Source: Paenibacillaceae bacterium UBA6304 (GTDB lineage: Bacteria > Bacillota > Bacilli > Paenibacillales > Paenibacillaceae). From it: 7,086 nt of DNA. Under the pieces are notes generated by a model. It searched no databases and was not told the DNA's origin. It saw nothing but the letters and a program-made list of their open reading frames with translations. Shown piece by piece: positions 6,709-7,086 of this stretch; position 1 is the first letter of the stretch, and each line of letters starts with the position of its first letter. The translations under genes and the position numbers were made by a program. The stretch spans positions 1 through 7,086 of the forward strand of contig DJTQ01000268.1 in the NCBI GenBank assembly GCA_002439285.1, given 5' to 3'.

Positions 6709-6905
6709 ACCCGGTTCTCTCCTCCCGATCTTTCCTCTTCATGTCCATGCAGTATCAAAAAATAACAGAAAAAGCCCGCTCCGCCAGAGAATAGACATGA
6801 AAATACAAGCTCCATGCTGTTCCCTATTTTGCGAAGACAGGCTCCATTGCCGCTTCATACCGAACACGCCATTGTGTCCGTAAAGAATTTAAAATTTAAT
6901 TTGTT
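6709..6905 (-). other. Long 5' untranslated leader of the nitrite operon
   Basis: If transcription starts near 6905 the leader is about 197 bases, long for a simple operon. Near its 3' end it carries the nirB ribosome binding site. It also holds an imperfect direct repeat, ATGGAGCYTGT on the - strand, at 6837-6847 and 6805-6815. No riboswitch consensus, ANTAR-type double hexaloop or convincing terminator hairpin was recognised, though folding was only judged by eye. Confidence 0.5.
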
Positions 6906-6911
6906 GAGGAT

Positions 6912-6940
6912 AATATAACCAACTATTTCAGTCATGTCAA
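6912..6940 (-). promoter_or_regulatory. Sigma-A promoter of the nirB-nirD-nirC-cobA operon
   Basis: On the - strand, TTGACA (6940-6935) is a perfect -35 and TATATT (6917-6912) a five-of-six -10, with exactly 17 bases between them. Transcription should start near the A at 6905. The -35 hexamer is the downstream end of a perfect GlnR/TnrA box, so a bound regulator would cover it. Confidence 0.78.
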
Positions 6941-6951
6941 TATATATAACA
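6935..6951. promoter_or_regulatory. GlnR/TnrA box overlapping the -35 hexamer
   Basis: The + strand reads TGTCAATATATATAACA, a full match to the TGTNA-N7-TNACA consensus shared by the MerR-family nitrogen regulators GlnR and TnrA of Bacilli. It is centred at about -38 from the predicted start at 6905, and one half-site is the -35 hexamer itself. That position suggests repression, as for GlnR under nitrogen excess, although regulators of this family can also act positively. Confidence 0.75.
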
Positions 6952-6976
6952 CAAAATTAAAATAAAACTTAAACTA

Positions 6977-6993
6977 TGTTATTTTATATAACA
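6977..6993. promoter_or_regulatory. Second GlnR/TnrA box upstream of the nitrite operon promoter
   Basis: TGTTATTTTATATAACA is a perfect match to TGTNA-N7-TNACA and has fully symmetric 6-base arms (TGTTAT/ATAACA). Its centre is 42 bases upstream of the first box, four helical turns, so two bound dimers would lie on the same face of the DNA. It is centred near -80 from the predicted start at 6905. Confidence 0.78.
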
Positions 6994-7086
6994 CGTATGG
7001 TTATATAGACCAAGATTAGTACGATTTTATTTAAATTGTTATGTTAATTTGATATTTTTGTGGAAATTATATTGCTTTTTCAGAAA
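6994..7086. other. AT-rich noncoding DNA at the right edge
   Basis: No gene is seen here. Two further TGTTA half-sites stand at 7038-7042 and 7043-7047, without matching second halves. The stretch could include the upstream region of a divergent gene beyond the window, but no convincing + strand promoter with correct spacing was found. Confidence 0.4.

Noticed and set aside
6739..6858. A 39-codon ORF on the - strand in the nirB leader, preceded by an overlapping 5-codon ORF.
   Set aside because: It has no ribosome binding site, and the tryptophan- and phenylalanine-rich product shows no recognisable pattern. It is most likely chance.
6709..7086. An FNR/CRP-type site (TGTGA-N6-TCACA) upstream of nirB.
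   Set aside because: No such dyad was found; only the GlnR/TnrA boxes match a known consensus well.

Overview
The window looks like chromosomal DNA of a Firmicute, most probably Paenibacillus or a close relative. The reasons are strong AGGAGG-type ribosome binding sites, sigma-A hexamers with 17-base spacing, GlnR/TnrA-type operators, a B. subtilis nasDEF-like nitrite reductase operon, and an AimR-like peptide receptor with its own small peptide gene. The genus is inferred from the style of the proteins and was not tested by a search.

Layout, left to right. (1) Positions 1-384 hold the 3' end of a GC-rich gene for a luciferase-like flavin-dependent monooxygenase, closed by a strong hairpin terminator (401-460). 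(2) Positions 461-2163 hold an AT-rich, self-contained cassette on the + strand: a sigma-A promoter (527-555), a 452-residue helix-turn-helix/TPR-like receptor (628-1986) and, four bases after its stop, a 34-codon ORF with its own strong ribosome binding site (1991-2095). That ORF encodes a Lys-rich, hydrophobic, secretion-type pre-peptide ending in GWHIGG. This is the arrangement of an RRNPP quorum-sensing pair, closest to the AimR-AimP (arbitrium) / Paenibacillus Alo type. It is the most interesting item in the window. A bidirectional terminator (2121-2163) ends it. (3) Positions 2192-6708 on the - strand hold a nitrite assimilation operon, read from right to left: nirB/nasD (siroheme nitrite reductase large subunit), nirD/nasE (Rieske small subunit), nirC (formate/nitrite channel) and cobA/nasF (uroporphyrinogen-III methyltransferase, first step to siroheme). 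(4) Positions 6709-7086 are noncoding. They hold the operon's promoter, a leader of about 200 bases, and two perfect 17-base GlnR/TnrA boxes, one of which contains the -35 hexamer.

How the parts work together. NirC moves nitrite across the membrane. NirB-NirD reduces it to ammonium with NAD(P)H through FAD, [2Fe-2S], [4Fe-4S] and siroheme. CobA supplies precorrin-2 for the siroheme. The two boxes tie expression to nitrogen status. The receptor-peptide cassette is transcriptionally insulated by terminators on both sides and need not be functionally linked to the nitrite genes. Its base composition (33% GC in a counted 60-base sample, against 73% in a sample of cobA) suggests a separate history. 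No tRNA, rRNA, CRISPR array, insertion sequence or phage structural gene was seen.
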